64,000 bases of DNA, taken from the NCBI RefSeq assembly GCF_040802235.1, contig NC_133174.1, forward strand, positions 85,644,647-85,708,646, written 5' to 3'. This document shows, in pieces, positions 58,800 to 64,000 of this stretch. The notes under the pieces were generated by a model. It had not been told where the DNA came from, ran no database searches, and was given only the letters and a program-made list of their open reading frames with translations. Each line of letters starts with the position of its first letter. Position 1 is the first letter of the stretch. The translations under genes were made by a program, and so were the position numbers. This stretch comes from Manis javanica (lineage: Eukaryota; Chordata; Mammalia; Pholidota; Manidae).

Positions 58800-61700
58800 G
58801 ACTTAGACATCCATCCACAAACAAAAGTATATTTGTGGGACCTGTGGAATGCAGAATCCTACACCAAGGGACCCAGGAAGAACCTCACCCACCTGTGCAT
58901 CTGGAAAGAGGTAGACAGACTTTGGTATGGGCTGTGGAACCAGCAGAGTTAGCAAACTTACCCAACCCCTCTCATCAGCCAGGAAAAAGACCTGGAGAGT
59001 GCTGACCTGGTCTGATACCCCACAGATGAGAGAGAGAATCTGGAGAAATAAAGCTTTCCTATGGGGACTTTCAAGCATGCTATTGTAGCAAGGAGTAGAA
59101 AACGTTTGGACACAGCAGAGATGAAGATAGGAATATCTTTTCTAGTACCATTCACTACCCAATCAGGGTAACACTTCACAGAGGCTGAACTATCAGGCAG
59201 TGACAATCTCTCACAGAGGAGAAGGAGAGCACTGACTAAAAAATGATGACTATGAAAAACATACAAACTACCAGGACTAGAATTGGAGGAAAGAAAATCT
59301 GAATAAGCCAATAATATGTGAAGAGACTGAATCAGTAACTAAAAACCTCCTAACACAGAAAAACCCAGGACCAGATTGCTTCATTGGTGAATCATACCAT
59401 ACATTTAAATAATTAACACCATTCTTAACGTCTTCAAAATAAGGAATTTACACTTCCAAATATTTTACAAGGCCAGAATAACCATGATACCAAAAGCAGA
59501 TAAAGATACTACAACCAAAGAAAACTGTAGGCTAATATCCATGATGAATATAGATGCAAATATTCTCAACAAAATTTTAGCAAACCAAATTCAGTAACTC
59601 ATTTAAAGGATTGTACACCATTACCAAGTGGAATTTGTCCCTGGGATGCAATGCTGGTTCAATATACATAAATCAATCAATGTAATATACCATATTAATA
59701 AATGAAGTGTAAAAATCAGTTGATCATCTCAATAGATGCAGTAAAATCTTTCAAAAAGATACAATGTTCTTTCAATTAAAACCCTCAACAAATTGGGTAT
59801 AGAAGAAACATTACTTAACTTAATAAAAGCTGTATATGATGAATCTACAGTTAAAATTATACTCAATTGTGAGAAATTTAAAGCTTTTCCTCTAAGGTCA
59901 GGTATAAGACAAAGGTGATGACTCTCACTACTCTTATTAAATACACCACTGTAAGACCTAGAAGGAAAAATTAGGCAAGAAAAAGAAATAAGAGGCATCC
60001 AAATTAAATAGAAAGAAATAAGGTTGTCATTATTTTCAGATTATAGAAAATCTAAGACTTAAAAGTTGAACTACTCGGCAATTTCAGTATTTTCAGGATA
60101 TAAAACCGACATGTAGAAATCAGTTGTATTTATGTACACTAACAAGGAAATATCTGGAAAAGAAATAAAGAAACCTATCCCATTTAAAACAGTATCTAAA
60201 ACAATTTAGGAATACAATTGGCCAAAGATCTAAAAGATCTGTATAAAGGAAAATACAAGCCACTGATGAAAGAAATGGAAGACACAAACAAATGGTAAGA
60301 TATCCCATGTTCATTGATCAGACAATTAATGTTAAAATGCCCATACTACCCAAAGCCATTTTTACAGATTCAATATAATCCCTATCAAAATTCCAGTGGA
60401 ATTTTCCACAGAAATGGCAAAATATAATCCTAAGATTGTTATGGAACCACAAAAGATCCTGAATAGTAAAGCAATCCTGAGAAAGAAGGACAAAGTCAGA
60501 GGCATCACACTTCCTAATTTCAAACTGTACTACAAAACTACAGGATTGGTATAAAACTAGACATATATACCAATGGAGCAGAATAGAGAGCTCAGAAATA
60601 AACCCCTTATTATACAGTCAACTAATACTTGTTAAGGAGCCCAGAACCCTCAATGAGGAAAGAATAGTCTCTGTAACAAATGGTATTGGGGAAACAGTAT
60701 ATCCATATTTGGAAGAATGAAAGTGGGCTCCTATCTTACAGCACACAGAAAAAGTAACTCAAAATGGATTAAAGAACTAAACATAAGACTTGATACCCTA
60801 AAACTACAAGAACACAATAGGAAATAAGTTACTTGATATTGATCTTGGCAATGATGTTTTGGTTATGACATCAAAAGCACATGCAACAAAAGCAAAAATC
60901 AGTATGCTAGACTGTATCAAACTAAATAGCTTCTGCTCAGCCAAAGGAACAATAAAAAAATGAAAAAGCAGCTTATTAAATTGGAGAGTATACTTGGAAA
61001 CTATATATCAGACAAAGGGTTAAAATCCAAAATATATAAAGAACTCATACAACTCAATAACAAAAAAAATCCAATTAAAATGGGCAGAGGAACTAAATAC
61101 TCTTCCAAAGATATCCAAATGGCCAACAGCTACATGAAGAGATCCAACATCACTAATCACCAGGGAAATGCAAATCAAAACCACAATAAGATATCATCTC
61201 ATACCTGTTAGAAGGGCTATCATCAAGAAGAGAAGAGAGAAATTTTACAAGAATGTGGAAAAAAAAAGAACTCTTGTACACTGTTGTTAGGAATGCAAAT
61301 TAGTTCAATTACTAAGGCAAAAGGTACAGAAGTTCCTCAAAAACTAAAAATAGAACTACCATATGAACCAACAATTTCACTTCTGAGTATATATTCAAAT
61401 GAAATGAAAACAGCATATTGAAGCAAATGTGCATTCCATGTTTATTGCGGCATTATTATCCATAGCCAAAATATTGAAATAACTAAAGTGTCTGTCAATA
61501 GATGAATGGATAAAGAAGCTGCAATATATATTAATTATTCAGCCATGAGAAAAGAAGAAATCCTGCCATTTTCAACAACATGCATGGTCCTTGAGAGCAT
61601 TATGCTATGTGAGGTAAGTCAGACAGAGATAAGTAAACATATGAGATCACTTATATGTGGAATCTAAAAAATATGAACTTATAAAAACAGAGTACAATGG

Positions 61701-62076
61701 TGTTACCAGAGTTTGAGGGGAGTGGAGAATTGGGGATATGCTGTTTAGGAGTACAAACTTGGAACTAGTAGATATTAAATCCTGGAGGCCTAATTCACTG
61801 CATAGTGATTATTGATAAAAGCACTGTGTTATACTAACACTGATTATGATACCACACTGGTTGTTAATACTTACACTAAGAGACTACATCTTAATTTTTC
61901 CCACCAAAAATAACAAATTATAATTATGTGATATGCTAGAGGTATTAGTTAATGCTATGGTGGTAATCATATTGCAATATATAAATATCATGTTAACATA
62001 GTGTACACTTAAAACATACTTAATGGTACATATCTGTTACATCTCAATGCAAATAAATCTTATGATAAAAAAGCAG
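58800..62076 (+). mobile_element. Old L1 LINE with internal deletion
   Basis: Forward-oriented L1 of an old family. 58,800-59,300 is 5' UTR-like. ORF1 and the endonuclease are missing, and homology restarts in the reverse transcriptase near 59,310 (cacagaaaaacccaggacca). It then runs through ORF2 (ggatgcaatgctggttcaat, gacaaagggttaaaatccaa) to the 3' UTR, ending in caaataaatcttatgataaa. Frames are short; the longest plus-strand piece is 83 codons (60,960-61,211). Inactive. Confidence 0.82.
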
Positions 62077-62114
62077 CCAAATACATTTGATAAGACATGA
62101 ATAAACTCATACTC

Positions 62115-62735
62115 TTTTCCTCAATACCAGATTCTAGCAAATTCCCATTGCAATTAGAATAAAATAAAAATACTAATTGAAACTGTATGAAATTCCCAAT
62201 ATTTGACTGTTTTCACCTAATAGGTATTTGACCTAATTCTTTTTTTTTTTTACTTTGGCTTATTTGGCTCTTTAGGATGTGATTCCTTTCAACCTCAATG
62301 ATTTCAGCTACCATTTTCTACTCATTCACTATACAGCTGTTACATTGGTCCATCTATTTCTTGGCCACGTCTTATACAATTACTCTTCTAAACCTAGCAT
62401 TTGCTAGTTTTTTAATTTGTAAACCTCTTTTTTCAGGTTCTTCTTTATTTACTTCCTTTCATCATTCAATTCAAACATCATATGAACTCAGATTTCATCT
62501 CCTAAAAGAGTACTTTTCTGCCTGGTCTGATGAAATAAACTCTCCACTCTTTCACATTGGTTTCTTCACTCTTATTGTCTCCACTGACAGAATCTTGTCT
62601 CTATGCCTCCTAACACATACTTACACACACAGTGGGATGTAAACTCCTTAATTTAAAAAATCTGGCTCATTCATTGTTGTATTTGCATTGCCTAGCAGGG
62701 TGTATGCCATGCTCCAAGTACTAAAAGAATGTTTT
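62115..62735 (+). repeat. L2 LINE 3' end
   Basis: An eroded L2. The order cattgcaattagaataaaat, tttcatcattcaattcaaac, tttcatctcctaaaagagta, gggatgtaaactccttaatt, ctggctcattcattgttgta and gcattgcctagcagggtgta follows the L2 consensus 3' end. The 114-codon frame over 62,298-62,642 is chance. Confidence 0.6.
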
Positions 62736-64000
62736 GTATTTTTTTGATATTTTAATATCAAACCGAAAAAGCCAGAAGAAAACAACAAAATAATATTTTA
62801 CAGAACACAAAATGACACTTTAAAAATCAATACAGTTGACACAAGGAAAATAGGTGATGGATGTGAGCAAAAGGGAAAATGTTAATGATCAACGGACAAA
62901 AATTAACTCAGATTCTCTAATATTTAGGAATACACAAATACAATATCCATAATAGTACTATCCTACAATATTAGCAAATATTATAAAGTTTAACCACACT
63001 AAGTTTTGACTAGGATGATTCTTACACTCAATTAGTGTATTTATATTGTTGCTAACCTGTACAAAATCGTTCATAGAACTATACCAGTTCATGAACCACA
63101 TTTAGATTAGTGATAGACCGGGATGTGGGAAAAGGCATACTTACGTAAATGTCAATTGTTAGATTCAGTTTTTGGAGTGATTTGTCAATACATAATGACT
63201 TATTCACAATCTTTACTTCAGGGTTAAATTTGTGAGAAACATATCTTTTTCATTCAGGGAATATTTATAAGGAAACTCATATCAGAACTGTTCCATTAAT
63301 AATCAATTTAAGACCAAATATATAATAACAAATAAAATAGATGTTTACATATTTGTGATATATTAATCCATTCAATGGAATACTGACTTTGTGATGAAAT
63401 AGATTGATATATATCTACATATAGATACTAATAACAAAATATTAAGTTAAAATGTTTTATAATTTTTATACCATCTCTATATTTAAAATAACATTTAAAT
63501 CCTTAATGATGTTATAAATCATAAATATTTTGTGGATTTTGGATATGCATAGTAAGGTCCTTAGGATGTATGTAAAAACATTAAACTAATGGATTTGGCA
63601 TCAGGGATGGGATTAAATGGCACTACATTTTTAGAATATCAAGTGAAGCTTTAATCAGTCCAGTTATCTGTCCAAATCAATATTTAATGGGAGTTTTTGC
63701 ACTCAGAACTTCATGAGGGACATATAAATATTGATAATAAATGACTAGGGCTCATATATTTTGAAATTAATCACTTATATGTTATTACATATAGTTAAAA
63801 AAAGTGAACTGTAACAAATGGGCTTACTCAGGGTTGTGAAATGTTATTCATTAAGAATTTTCAGTTGTAAGAATAACCTCTCTGTTTTTGTGACTGCCTG
63901 ATATGTCTCAGATTACTCTCCTTTCATGTAGATTCTCAAGAACCCTATATCAGCTTTGGCTTTAATATAAATGTAAATATTTTGAAATGAGCGAAATTTA
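62736..64000. other. Unassigned AT-rich sequence
   Basis: 1.26 kb with no frame, repeat or RNA gene recognised. Confidence 0.4.

Noticed and set aside
62298..62642. 114-codon plus-strand frame
   Set aside because: Coincides with an L2 LINE 3' end, which is non-coding here.

Overview
This is a gene-poor, AT-rich stretch of a placental mammal's nuclear genome made mostly of layered retroelements. Class and phylum follow from several L1 LINEs, three kinds of endogenous retrovirus (ERV), MaLR LTRs, a Charlie-type hAT DNA transposon and an L2 fragment. No Alu, B1/B2, carnivore, ruminant, horse or bat-type SINE was seen anywhere in 64 kb. The younger L1 family and the class II provirus fit a laurasiatherian with few SINEs; my best guess is a pangolin, but that is recall-based and uncertain. 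No intact cellular gene was found.

Layout. 0-2.5 kb: old L1 pieces and a solo ERV1-type LTR with a 4-bp target duplication. 2.5-8.8 kb: a full-length but decayed L1, minus strand. 9.4-16 kb: a MaLR LTR split by a second full-length minus-strand L1, which itself carries a small retroposed fragment in its 5' region. 16.4-26.4 kb: an old L1 (minus) interrupted by a young class II (betaretrovirus-like) provirus at 18.09-24.60 kb with two 602-bp LTRs, a 6-bp target duplication and a tRNA-Lys1,2-type primer site. Only gag matrix and env remnants are recognisable in it, and no pol was found. 26.6-32.8 kb: a third full-length L1, plus strand. 32.9-38.2 kb: older L1 pieces, a TG microsatellite, a truncated L1 3' end and a hAT-Charlie transposase relic. 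38.2-47.7 kb: old plus-strand L1 sequence carrying four LTRs of one ERV3/ERVL-like family, including a decayed provirus at 40.87-46.76 kb with a 5-bp target duplication. 47.7-53.3 kb: a MaLR LTR, old L1 fragments and unassigned sequence.

53.3-57.3 kb holds the one recognisable cellular coding sequence: an intronless, minus-strand copy of vigilin (HDLBP, the multi-KH RNA-binding protein). It runs from start codon to C-terminal tail and a polyadenylation signal. It is strongly diverged in protein sequence but carries only about six visible disablements in 3.76 kb. That pattern suggests a retrogene that stayed functional for a long time before dying; this is the most interesting item in the window. 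57.8-62.7 kb: L1 fragments in both orientations, an ancient unassigned repeat and an L2 3' end. The last 1.3 kb is featureless.

The elements do not form a pathway. Their value is a readable insertion history: three ERV classes each with the expected target-duplication length, two proviruses nested in L1s, and one L1 nested in a MaLR LTR. Repeat names come from sequence recognition without database access, and boundaries without target duplications are good to roughly 20-50 bp.
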